Shown here: positions 1 through 5,497 of the stretch, piece after piece
Layout of the letters: every line of letters starts with the position of its first letter
How positions within the stretch are numbered: position 1 is the stretch's first letter
Assembly: GCA_004525335.1 (NCBI GenBank)
Contig: SPCL01000137.1
Span: 1 to 5,497 of the forward strand
DNA from: Thermodesulfobacteriales bacterium
GTDB taxonomy: Bacteria > Desulfobacterota_D > UBA1144 > Nemesobacterales > UBA2774
Length of the DNA stretch: 5,497 nucleotides
Direction: 5' to 3'
Notes under the pieces: model-generated
Seen by the model: the letters and a program-made list of their open reading frames with translations, nothing else
Database searches by the model: none
What the model was told of the DNA's origin: nothing
Position numbers and translations under genes: made by a program

Positions 1-251
1 ACGGCATGCTGGAATTTAACGGCGCTGTGATTAACAACGGAGATGCTCCGGTACAATCTGTATATGTTGTAATAGTGCTCAAAGATGCGGATGGAAACAT
101 TATCGAAGCTAATTCTATCTCCCTTTTTGAAGAGGGGAGCGGTGCCTTACTTTACCCCATGGAAAGAGAGTTCTTTCATGTATTTCTAACAACTGATTCA
201 AAAAGGGTTTTTTCTAAAGACGTTGAGATTTACTATGAAGATCCACTTTAA
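1..251 (+). CDS. FxLYD-like domain protein, 3' end only
   Basis: The frame is already open at the window edge, so this is the C-terminal part of a longer protein; the first Met (base 6) has no ribosome binding site and lies at the start of a domain. The visible 82 or so residues alternate like a small beta-sandwich: a G-x-V-x-N-x-G-D segment, then a hydrophobic strand ending in L-K-D-A-D-G-N, then a second strand and a closing strand before the stop. This order (xGxVxNxGD, then xVxVxLxDxDG) is typical of FxLYD domains, which are extracytoplasmic beta-sandwiches often found in lipoproteins and envelope proteins. The expected N-terminal signal or lipobox would lie upstream and cannot be checked. 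Substrate and role are unknown. The family call rests on pattern recognition alone. Confidence 0.6.
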   Translation, partial: GMLEFNGAVINNGDAPVQSVYVVIVLKDADGNIIEANSISLFEEGSGALLYPMEREFFHVFLTTDSKRVFSKDVEIYYEDPL

Positions 252-367
252 TAGAGACTTTATCTTATAACCCCTCATAATTTTCCTTCTTTGCTTAATT
301 TTCTTGTTTTGTTGACCACATAGCACCACTCCATCTGCATTTTCCATAAACCTAAGAAGCAGGGCAT

Positions 368-396
368 TAAAAAACTGTTATTAGTATAAAAAACTG
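368..396. repeat. 10-nt direct repeat upstream of pilM
   Basis: TAAAAAACTG occurs at 368-377 and again at 387-396, a period of 19 bp or close to two helical turns. It lies in the 254-bp gap between the first gene and pilM. The spacing would suit a regulator binding on one face of the DNA, but A-rich words recur by chance in such AT-rich sequence. I found no convincing terminator or -35/-10 pair in the rest of this gap. Confidence 0.3.
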
Positions 397-492
397 AAGA
401 TAACCAGTAATTAACAGATATACTTAAATGAGTAATATGGGTCGTAAGAAAGAGCAAAATTAAAAAGATTGGCTATATACCTGTAGTTTGAA

Positions 493-499
493 AGAGGAG
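493..499 (+). promoter_or_regulatory. Ribosome binding site that decides the pilM start
   Basis: AGAGGAG is a good Shine-Dalgarno match and ends 6 nt before the TTG at 506. The in-frame TTG at 488 lies upstream of it and has no such signal. This favours translation of pilM from 506. Confidence 0.65.
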
Positions 500-505
500 C
501 AGAGC

Positions 506-1543
506 TTGTTATTAGGTAAAGGCGGTGTTTTGGGCATAGATATTGGCTCAAACTCAATTAAGCTCGTAGAGCTTGAAGAAATAGGGACTACTTATCATCT
601 AAAGAATCTCGGAGAAGCTCCTTTAGTTCAGGGAGCTATCATCAATAAATCTATCAAGAATCCTGAAGCAATCTCCTATGCATTGTCTAGATTAATTGAT
701 GATCTGGAAATTGAGGCAGATGATGCAGCGGTTTCAATCTCAGGGGAGCCTGTATTGTTAAGGAGGGTTAGTCTGCCCCACATGTCTGATGCAGAATTAA
801 AAAAGTCTATTAAATGGGAAATAGAACAGTTTAGCACTCAAGCTGCTAAGGACTATACACATGACTACCAGGTAATATCGGCTCAAAATTCTCATGATAA
901 GATTGACGTCTTAATAGTAGGGGCTAATAAGAATGTTACTAAGGATTATCTGTCGATAATTACAAATGTGGGGTTAAACCCTGTGGTTATTGATCTTGAT
1001 GTATTCTCGCTAGAAAGTATGTATGAAGTAAATTACCCCGAATCACAAGGATTGCTTGCATTAGTTAACATCGGCGCTTCTGTCACAAACATACTCATTA
1101 TTGATAATGGGGAATCCGTATTTGCAAGGGATTTGCTTACCGCAGGGAGCCGCTATACCGATATGATTATGAAGGAGATGAGCTTGACTTATGAAGAGGC
1201 GGAAGAAGTTAAACATAATCAAAGGGTAGGGGTAACTGATCCCACAATTGAGCTGCTCGCAAATAATTTTATAAATTCTATATCCCATGAGATAAAACAA
1301 ACTCTTGATTATTTCTCAACCGCACATTGCAACGAAAAGGTAAAGCGAATAATGATTGGAGGCGGAACGGCTAGTTTGCCGGGATTAAAAGATGCCCTGT
1401 CTGAAATTACCGGGTCCTATGTAGGCATTCTGAACCCATTTAGAAATATTAACTACAGTGAAAATACCTTTGACCCTGAATATATTCAGGATATATCTAC
1501 AAAAATGATTGTGGCTACCGGTCTAGCTTTGAGAAAACCTTAG
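506..1543 (+). CDS. pilM: Type IV pilus assembly protein PilM
   Basis: PilM is an actin-like, ATP-binding protein on the cytoplasmic face of the inner membrane that binds the N-terminal tail of PilN and links the pilus motor platform to the PilNOP alignment complex. From the TTG at 506 the protein has 345 residues, the normal family length. The actin/FtsA-fold motifs are in order: phosphate-1 GIDIGSNSIKLVEL near residues 10-23, phosphate-2 NIGAS near 188-192 followed by an FARDLLTAG strand, and the adenosine motif IGGGTASLPGL near 284-294. The C-terminus (STKMIVATGLALRKP) is the usual PilM ending, so the gene is intact. A longer start at TTG 488 adds six residues but lacks a ribosome binding site. 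Unusually, no pilN, pilO, pilP or pilQ follows: the next gene is unrelated and 150 nt away. The family call is secure; the exact start is less so. Confidence 0.93.
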   Translation: MLLGKGGVLGIDIGSNSIKLVELEEIGTTYHLKNLGEAPLVQGAIINKSIKNPEAISYALSRLIDDLEIEADDAAVSISGEPVLLRRVSLPHMSDAELKKSIKWEIEQFSTQAAKDYTHDYQVISAQNSHDKIDVLIVGANKNVTKDYLSIITNVGLNPVVIDLDVFSLESMYEVNYPESQGLLALVNIGASVTNILIIDNGESVFARDLLTAGSRYTDMIMKEMSLTYEEAEEVKHNQRVGVTDPTIELLANNFINSISHEIKQTLDYFSTAHCNEKVKRIMIGGGTASLPGLKDALSEITGSYVGILNPFRNINYSENTFDPEYIQDISTKMIVATGLALRKP

Positions 1544-1693
1544 TAGATAAATTCTCTACTTCAAATGAATTAAATCTTGAACTCTTTTGTTATATTAAAA
1601 TAAGACAGCCTTGAGGAAAATTGAGGGAATGCTATCCTAAGTTCTCTGTATTAAATTCAAACGGATATATTTAATTGAGATAGGTTTATAATT

Positions 1694-2332
1694 ATGAAGT
1701 GTATATTATGTGACAAAAGAAAACCCAAGAGATATTGTCCGGCTAAAAGGACCTCAATTTGCACTGTTTGCTGTGGTGAAAAAAGAGGGGTAGAGATTAA
1801 CTGCCCTCTGGATTGCCAATATTATGTAGAAGGTCAGAAGCAACACCAGCAAAAAATGATGCATCAGAGGATTAAGAAAGAAGGGGCCAGAAGCTATGTT
1901 CGCAGGGCAGAGCTATATAAAAACAACCCAGAACTCTTTGCATATCTAGAAAAAGGATTTGTAGCCATATTCAGAGCCGATAAAAGTCTAACAAATAAAG
2001 ACTTAGTATCTGGGTTAGATCTGGCGAAGAAAACTCTTGAGACGGAGAAAAAAGGACTTTTATATCAGCATCAAAGCGGTAACCAATATGCAGATGAAAT
2101 TTCAAACCATGTTTTGAGTATAGTAAGTCATTTTAAAGATGATCCTGAGATTGGACCTAATAGAATTACTATTGATTTTGGGATTATGGTCGTAAAAGAG
2201 TTTTTAGATGAAGCTACTTTTTATATGGACAATGATGTCAATCCTAGGGGTTATCTAATCCATCTTATGAGATATCATCCGGAGGAGGAAATCCCGGCTC
2301 AATCGGATAGTAAGTTGATAATATCACCCTAA
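1694..2332 (+). CDS. Cysteine-cluster (putative zinc-binding) protein of unknown function
   Basis: This is a complete 212-residue soluble protein starting at ATG, with a weak GAGATAGG ribosome binding site 9 nt upstream. The first 44 residues hold eight cysteines (3, 6, 15, 23, 26, 27, 37, 41) in the pattern CxxC-x8-C-x7-C-x2-CC-x9-C-x3-C, among many Lys and Arg, with the conserved-looking phrases KRYCP and CCGEKRGVEINCP. That is enough for one or two structural zinc sites. The rest, about residues 45-200, is charged and predominantly helical, with no membrane segment or signal peptide. I recognise the N-terminal signature as one that recurs in uncharacterised proteins of environmental bacteria, but I know of no assigned function. 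It follows pilM by 150 nt on the same strand, a gap long enough for its own promoter, so co-transcription is not certain. A role in nucleic-acid or protein binding would be a guess. Confidence 0.8.
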   Translation: MKCILCDKRKPKRYCPAKRTSICTVCCGEKRGVEINCPLDCQYYVEGQKQHQQKMMHQRIKKEGARSYVRRAELYKNNPELFAYLEKGFVAIFRADKSLTNKDLVSGLDLAKKTLETEKKGLLYQHQSGNQYADEISNHVLSIVSHFKDDPEIGPNRITIDFGIMVVKEFLDEATFYMDNDVNPRGYLIHLMRYHPEEEIPAQSDSKLIISP

Positions 2333-2344
2333 TACAAAGCCGGA

Positions 2345-2363
2345 AGCGAAACCGCTATTTTTT
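2345..2363 (+). terminator. Weak candidate intrinsic terminator between convergent genes
   Basis: AGCG-AAAC-CGCT forms a perfect 4-bp stem (2345-2356) with a 4-nt loop, followed after one A by six T residues (2358-2363). It lies 13 nt after the stop of the cysteine-cluster gene and overlaps the last codons of the opposing small gene. The stem is short for an efficient terminator; position and T-run are the main support. Confidence 0.35.
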
Positions 2364-2546
2364 GGAGTTGCCTGAGGGCACCGTATTGATAATAGCCGAA
2401 ATGATAACTGCAATAACCGCAACTACTGCAAGATATTTAAAATAAGGATCCCAGTCTATTGAGATTCCCAGATATAAACCGATTCCTACAAAGGTAAACA
2501 GTATGAGACAAACTAATATCGCGCCTGGAATATTTTTCTTTAACAC
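2355..2546 (-). CDS. Small two-helix membrane protein, unknown function
   Basis: This 63-residue protein starts at GTG (2546-2544) and ends in a Lys-Lys tail. A perfect AGGAGG lies 10 nt before the GTG, which is slightly long spacing but strong evidence that the frame is translated. A basic N-terminus (KK at 3-4) leads into a first membrane helix at about residues 8-28, then a short acidic loop (DWDP, 31-34), then a second helix at about 36-56 rich in Val, Ile and Ala, then a polar tail. By the positive-inside rule both ends should be cytoplasmic, giving a helical hairpin. I do not recognise the family. The gene converges on the cysteine-cluster gene, only 22 nt between the two stops, and diverges from rnr. 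A plausible sigma-70-type promoter lies about 50-80 nt upstream, so it is probably transcribed alone. Confidence 0.72.
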   Translation of the reverse strand: MLKKNIPGAILVCLILFTFVGIGLYLGISIDWDPYFKYLAVVAVIAVIISAIINTVPSGNSKK

Positions 2547-2556
2547 TGAGATTGTT

Positions 2557-2562
2557 CCTCCT
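2557..2562 (-). promoter_or_regulatory. Strong ribosome binding site of the small membrane protein gene
   Basis: On the minus strand AGGAGG is a perfect anti-16S match, 10 nt before the GTG start at 2546. It is the strongest Shine-Dalgarno sequence I found in the window and supports both the reality and the start of this short gene. Confidence 0.7.
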
Positions 2563-2595
2563 AATTAGAAAACCTAAAATCTATAAGGCAAAGAA

Positions 2596-2624
2596 ATTTT
2601 ATCTGAATTACTCTGAAGATTCAA
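2596..2624 (-). promoter_or_regulatory. Candidate sigma-70 promoter of the small membrane protein gene
   Basis: Reading the minus strand, TTGAAT (2624-2619) is followed after exactly 17 nt by TAAAAT (2601-2596). This predicts a transcript start near 2589 and a leader of about 43 nt holding the AGGAGG site. Hexamer quality and spacing are good, though AT-rich DNA yields such pairs by chance. Confidence 0.45.
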
Positions 2625-2677
2625 ATTTCACAATAAAAAATTACCTAAGTAACTGATCTTTCTTAAAAAGCGGTAGA

Positions 2678-2706
2678 TTGAATTTTTTGCTTAATCATTG
2701 TAAACT
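2678..2706 (+). promoter_or_regulatory. Weak candidate promoter for rnr
   Basis: TTGAAT (2678-2683) and TAAACT (2701-2706) are separated by 17 nt, each matching the consensus at four of six positions. The predicted start is near 2713, leaving a U-rich leader of about 80 nt. Other pairings are possible in this AT-rich stretch. Confidence 0.25.
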
Positions 2707-2724
2707 TTAATATTGTTAATATTT
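2707..2724. repeat. Tandem 9-nt repeat in the rnr upstream region
   Basis: TTAATATTG is followed immediately by TTAATATTT. Each copy contains the self-complementary AATATT, so the pair is both a direct and an inverted repeat. It directly follows the candidate rnr -10 hexamer, where a repressor site could lie; it may also be chance in an AT-rich spacer. Confidence 0.3.
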
Positions 2725-2795
2725 GTTCTGTCTTTGTTTATATTTCCTATTGTGTAATTTGTTTTTTATGGCGGCTTTTTCTTCTGTGATTATTT

Positions 2796-4730
2796 ATGGA
2801 AATTCCCAAATCTAAAGAAATTATTAAGTTGCTAAAGAGCTCTAATGGACGTCCTATGAGGTCTAAGGAGATTTCTAGACGCCTTGGTATGCCTAAGGAA
2901 GACCGAACCATATTAAAGAAAGTACTTAGAAAGATGATATCGCAAGACAAAATATGTAGAGTTGAAGGCGGTAAATATGCAATTACAGAATATAAAAATG
3001 TTAAACCAAAGACCACTGAAAATGCAAATAAAACGCAAAGAGTTGCTACAAGTACCAGACTTAAGGGTGTTGCAAAAGACGGCAGGTTAATTGGTAAATT
3101 TGTCAGAACAGGTAAGACCGGGAAAATTATTCCACGAGACGGATTAATTCCTCACATAATTCTAGAACCAGCAGATATTAAAGAACTTAGAAATAACAGT
3201 CTTGTGGTTGCGGAGCTACAAAACAAGATTTCTACCAGCGGGCGTTTAAGAGGTAAAGTTCTTGATGTTTTGGGCAAGGCCGGTGATATAACTGCTGAGA
3301 AAAAAGGCCTTTTGATTGAGTATGACCTAACTGAAGTATTCCCAAATAACATAAACATAGAATTAGATAATATTGCTGAGCAAATTCCTCCCGCAGAAAT
3401 TAAAAGAAGGGTAGATTTACGAAGTAGAACAATTTTCACTATTGACGGCGAGGATGCAAAAGACTTTGACGACGCTGTTGGTATAGAAAAAACCAAAAGC
3501 GGTCATAAACTCTGGGTTTGTATAGCTGATGTGTCTTATTATGTGAAAATGGGGAGTGCTATCGATAATGAGGCTTTGAGTAGAGCAACAAGTGTTTATT
3601 TGCCCGACAGAGTCATTCCGATGCTGCCTGAGAAGCTATCTAACAATTTATGCAGTCTTGTGCCAAGTGAAGACCGTCTTACTAAAACCGCTGAGATGGA
3701 TTTTAATCCTAAGGGAGAGATGGTTGGTTTTAAGATGTACAACAGTGTGATTAACAGCTCTGCACGTCTCACTTATACTCAAGTAGTGGAAGATCTTTCT
3801 CAGAAGCCCCCCATTTCTAAAGAACTTAAGGATGTTTTTCCAGTACTAAAAGAGATGAAAGAGCTCTATGAAAAAATTAGAAAACACAGAATAGAAAGCG
3901 GAAAACTCGATTTCGATATTCCAGAACCCAATCTTATCAGAGATGAGCTCGGAAGGGTCGTGGATGTTATTAAGTCAAAACGAAATTTTGCTCATGAAAT
4001 GATCGAGGAATTTATGATTGCAGCCAATGTTGCAGTTGCAAGCCACTTATGTGACTCCGGTGGGCCTTCAATTTATCGAATTCATGAAACCCCCGATGCT
4101 GACTCACTTATAAAGCTTAAAGAAGGGCTTAAAAAATTGGGCTATATGCTTTCAGCGAGTGATGATATAAATACACATGATCTTCAGAATATAATTAATC
4201 AGTCAAAAGGTAAGAGCGAAGAAGTGCCGGTTAACATGTTAATCCTTCGTTCTTTAAAGAGGGCATTCTATTCCGTCTTAGACGAGGAGCATTTCGGACT
4301 TGCTCTTATTCATTATACTCATTTCACCTCTCCAATAAGACGTTATCCTGATTTGATAGTTCACAGAATTTTAGACTCTTTGTTCTTGAAAAAATCTCCT
4401 CCATATGATGAAAAAACTGTAGAGTGGATTGCTGAGCATTCTTCTAAAAGAGAAAGACTGGCTAATGAAGTAGAAAGAGAGGGTATGAGTATTGAGAGAA
4501 CTGAGTTGATGAAGCCTTACATCGGAGAGGAGTTTGATGGAATAGTAATCAGTGTAATGCCTTTTGGTATGTTTGTTGAAATTAAAGAGATGTTTGTTGA
4601 AGGGCTTGTCCCCAAAGATAGTATTCCAAATTGGAGAAACAGATGGTTTGATATAGGACAAAAGCTCAGGATTAAAGTAGTAGCTGCGGATCTTGAAAAG
4701 CGGGGTATAACACTTAACTTAGTTTCATGA
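2796..4730 (+). CDS. rnr: Ribonuclease R, compact form
   Basis: RNase R is a processive, hydrolytic 3'-5' exoribonuclease that degrades structured RNA, damaged rRNA and, with tmRNA, non-stop mRNA in the cytoplasm. Domains in order: an N-terminal winged helix (about 6-64), a short polar linker (65-85), one cold-shock/OB domain (about 88-165), the RNB catalytic domain (about 205-540) and an S1 domain (577-643). Metal-binding aspartates are present in TIDGEDAKDFDDAV: D217, D223, D225 and D226 match the RNase II set D201, D207, D209 and D210. YRIHE (427-431) and HYTHFTSPIRRY (506-517) complete the active site, so it should be active. At 644 residues it is shorter than the 700-800+ usual for the family: the first cold-shock domain seems absent, the middle of S1 is shortened, and there is no Lys-rich tail. 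ATG 2796 is the first start after an in-frame TGA (2787-2789) and has no clear ribosome binding site, but the winged helix begins at once, which supports it. Confidence 0.95.
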   Translation: MEIPKSKEIIKLLKSSNGRPMRSKEISRRLGMPKEDRTILKKVLRKMISQDKICRVEGGKYAITEYKNVKPKTTENANKTQRVATSTRLKGVAKDGRLIGKFVRTGKTGKIIPRDGLIPHIILEPADIKELRNNSLVVAELQNKISTSGRLRGKVLDVLGKAGDITAEKKGLLIEYDLTEVFPNNINIELDNIAEQIPPAEIKRRVDLRSRTIFTIDGEDAKDFDDAVGIEKTKSGHKLWVCIADVSYYVKMGSAIDNEALSRATSVYLPDRVIPMLPEKLSNNLCSLVPSEDRLTKTAEMDFNPKGEMVGFKMYNSVINSSARLTYTQVVEDLSQKPPISKELKDVFPVLKEMKELYEKIRKHRIESGKLDFDIPEPNLIRDELGRVVDVIKSKRNFAHEMIEEFMIAANVAVASHLCDSGGPSIYRIHETPDADSLIKLKEGLKKLGYMLSASDDINTHDLQNIINQSKGKSEEVPVNMLILRSLKRAFYSVLDEEHFGLALIHYTHFTSPIRRYPDLIVHRILDSLFLKKSPPYDEKTVEWIAEHSSKRERLANEVEREGMSIERTELMKPYIGEEFDGIVISVMPFGMFVEIKEMFVEGLVPKDSIPNWRNRWFDIGQKLRIKVVAADLEKRGITLNLVS

Positions 4731-4749
4731 TTACAAGTTGTTTAGCGCC

Positions 4750-4769
4750 AGTCTATATGAAGTCTATAT
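4750..4769. repeat. Short tandem repeat after rnr
   Basis: AGTCTATAT occurs at 4750-4758 and 4761-4769 with two bases (GA) between, in the 33-bp gap after rnr and running into the last codons of the opposing broken frame (stop at 4764-4766). It could be a small duplication. No hairpin followed by a T-run was seen here, so the rnr terminator is not identified. Confidence 0.4.
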
Positions 4770-5084
4770 CTCAGCTTTAAATAGTCCCTTCATCCCGAAT
4801 GCAAAAACGATAGATAATCCAAATATAACAACCAGCCAATCTAATTTCCATTTGTATACGCCAATAGAATTTCTCTTATAGTCGACATGTATCTCTTCAA
4901 CTGCTCCTCCTTTAACTAGAGGATCTCCTCCCGGATAAAACAAATTGTTCCAAAAGTTTGGAGTTGATACAGTTGGCGTTATTCTAATTATTCCAACTTA
5001 AATCCTTCTTGACAAAAGGGCTTCTTTATCATTAGTCCGGAAGTTCTCTACATCAATGACATATCCGTTTGATACTTCTTCTTT
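4764..5084 (-). pseudogene. Probable decayed membrane-protein gene with an internal stop
   Basis: One minus-strand frame reads as convincing protein in two blocks separated by a single TAA (5000-4998). Block 1 (5084-5001, 28 codons) contains NGYVIDVENFRTNDKEALL; block 2 (4997-4764, 77 codons plus stop) contains RITPTVSTPNFWNNLFYPGG, then an EEIHVDY strand, then a membrane helix of about 20 residues (LDWLVVIFGLSIVFAFGM) and a short tail KGLFKAEI. Both blocks are in the same phase with natural codon use, so one gene with a nonsense mutation is the simplest reading. No normal start codon with a ribosome binding site opens either block in frame; a TTG at codon 19 of block 2 could give a 59-residue protein but would cut through a conserved-looking segment. 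The 5' end overlaps the last 32 nt of the protease gene, so its own beginning may be lost. I do not recognise the family. A sequencing error or a short functional gene remain possible. Confidence 0.45.
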
Positions 5085-5497
5085 TTATCATGATGCCTGC
5101 TCCAAAAATAAGAGCTGGAACAAATAGTACAACTAGATTTAATATAGCAGCATTCATCATATTACCTGCTATTGGGCCTTGTAATGAACATCCGCCGCCA
5201 CTTGAACCATCCCCAGTCGATGCAGGTGTCGGAGTAGGGTTAGTTGGGGGTGTCAGACCATCTGTCGGAGGAGGAGTAGGTGATGCGGTAGGTTGTCCAG
5301 TTGGCACGATTGGAGTCGGTGTAGGAGTAGGGCCTGCGGCAAGTACTGACTGAACCGCTGCAAAAGCATTTATTCTTCCAAAACCTGATATGTTATCAAA
5401 TCCGGGCTGACCAAGATCCACAGCTGTGCTTGTTAAGGCGTTTTTTACTTCTACAACTTGTCTTTTGGCAATTGTAGTATCTCCTAAAGTTGCATTA
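5053..5497 (-). CDS. Subtilisin-family (S8) serine protease, C-terminal part
   Basis: The frame runs off the right edge of the window, so only the last 147 residues are seen; the GTG at 5421 is an internal valine codon, not a start. Residues 1-52 match the end of a subtilase catalytic domain: helix VVEVKNALTSTAVDLG, then QPGFDNISGFGRINAFAAVQ, the usual G-x-D-x-x-S-G-x-G-R-x-N-A helix that follows the catalytic Ser. The Asp, His and Ser of the triad lie upstream, outside the window. Then come a Pro/Thr-rich linker (about 56-94), a Gly/Ser stretch with GGGC (100-103), a hydrophobic helix (about 116-137) and a basic end KRRSIKR (138-144). This is an exported, probably surface-anchored or processed protease. 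It is on the same strand as, and overlaps, the decayed frame downstream. The family call is strong from the C-terminal motif, though substrate and activity cannot be judged. Confidence 0.8.
   Translation of the reverse strand, partial: NATLGDTTIAKRQVVEVKNALTSTAVDLGQPGFDNISGFGRINAFAAVQSVLAAGPTPTPTPIVPTGQPTASPTPPPTDGLTPPTNPTPTPASTGDGSSGGGCSLQGPIAGNMMNAAILNLVVLFVPALIFGAGIMIKRRSIKRICH
5056..5199 (-). other. C-terminal Cys-type sorting signal of the subtilase
   Basis: The last 48 residues form a tripartite tail: GGGCS, a spacer (LQGPIAGNMMN), a hydrophobic helix of about 22 residues and a basic cluster KRR-SIKR just before the stop. This layout resembles the Cys-containing C-terminal sorting signals of the MYXO-CTERM and JDVT-CTERM kind, which are thought to be cut by intramembrane proteases and to leave the Cys available for anchoring. 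No processing enzyme is encoded in this window. Which named class it belongs to cannot be settled by eye. Confidence 0.55.

Noticed and set aside
312..317. TTGACC as a -35 hexamer for pilM
   Set aside because: No acceptable -10 hexamer lies 16-18 nt downstream; the nearest, CATAAA at 345, is much too far away.
275..457. A 60-codon minus-strand frame in the gap before pilM
   Set aside because: It starts at TTG without a ribosome binding site, has an odd composition (many Cys, Trp, Met and Ser in no clear pattern) and no recognisable motif.
1061..1300. A 79-codon minus-strand frame within pilM
   Set aside because: It is opposite the conserved phosphate-2 region of PilM and is explained by that gene's codon use.
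3152..3496. A 114-codon minus-strand frame within rnr
   Set aside because: It lies wholly inside the well-supported rnr coding region, opposite the cold-shock and RNB segments, and has no motif of its own.
5215..5331. Repeated GTAGG/GTCGG words as a possible DNA repeat array
   Set aside because: They are the complement of Pro and Thr codons in the protease linker and have no constant unit or spacer, so this is protein low complexity and not a CRISPR or satellite.
5069..5353. A 94-codon plus-strand frame rich in Gly and Val
   Set aside because: It is the antisense shadow of the Pro/Thr linker and sorting tail of the protease; the GVGVG repeats are the complement of Pro/Thr codons.

Overview
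The window is AT-rich bacterial chromosomal DNA. It suggests a Gram-negative, piliated bacterium: it carries a complete PilM (type IV pilus inner-membrane platform), an RNase R, and a surface or secreted subtilase with a C-terminal Cys-containing sorting tail. Its AT richness, the lone pilM, the eight-cysteine cluster protein and the GGGC-type tail would fit a deltaproteobacteria-like or candidate-phylum lineage. That placement is inference; no marker gene in the window fixes the phylum.

Layout, left to right. (1) Positions 1-251, + strand: the 3' end of a gene for an FxLYD-like beta-sandwich protein. (2) 252-505: a gene-free AT-rich gap with a 10-nt direct repeat. (3) 506-1543, +: pilM, probably starting at a TTG behind a good ribosome binding site. 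(4) 1694-2332, +: a 212-residue protein with an N-terminal cluster of eight cysteines and a helical remainder, function unknown. (5) 2355-2546, -: a 63-residue two-helix membrane protein convergent with the previous gene, with its own strong ribosome binding site and a plausible promoter. (6) 2547-2795: a divergent intergenic region holding that promoter, a weaker candidate promoter for the next gene and a tandem 9-nt repeat. (7) 2796-4730, +: rnr, an unusually compact RNase R. (8) 4764-5084, -: a protein-like reading frame interrupted by one stop codon, probably a decayed gene ending in a membrane helix. (9) 5053-5497, -: the 3' end of a subtilisin-family (S8) protease gene with a Pro/Thr linker and a GGGC-helix-basic C-terminal sorting signal.

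The genes do not form one pathway. PilM and the protease point to cell-surface functions and RNase R to RNA turnover; the other proteins are unassigned. The points most worth following up are the broken frame between rnr and the protease, the missing cold-shock domain and shortened S1 domain of RNase R, and the Cys-type sorting tail. I saw no convincing new multi-gene system, CRISPR array, tRNA, rRNA or insertion sequence.
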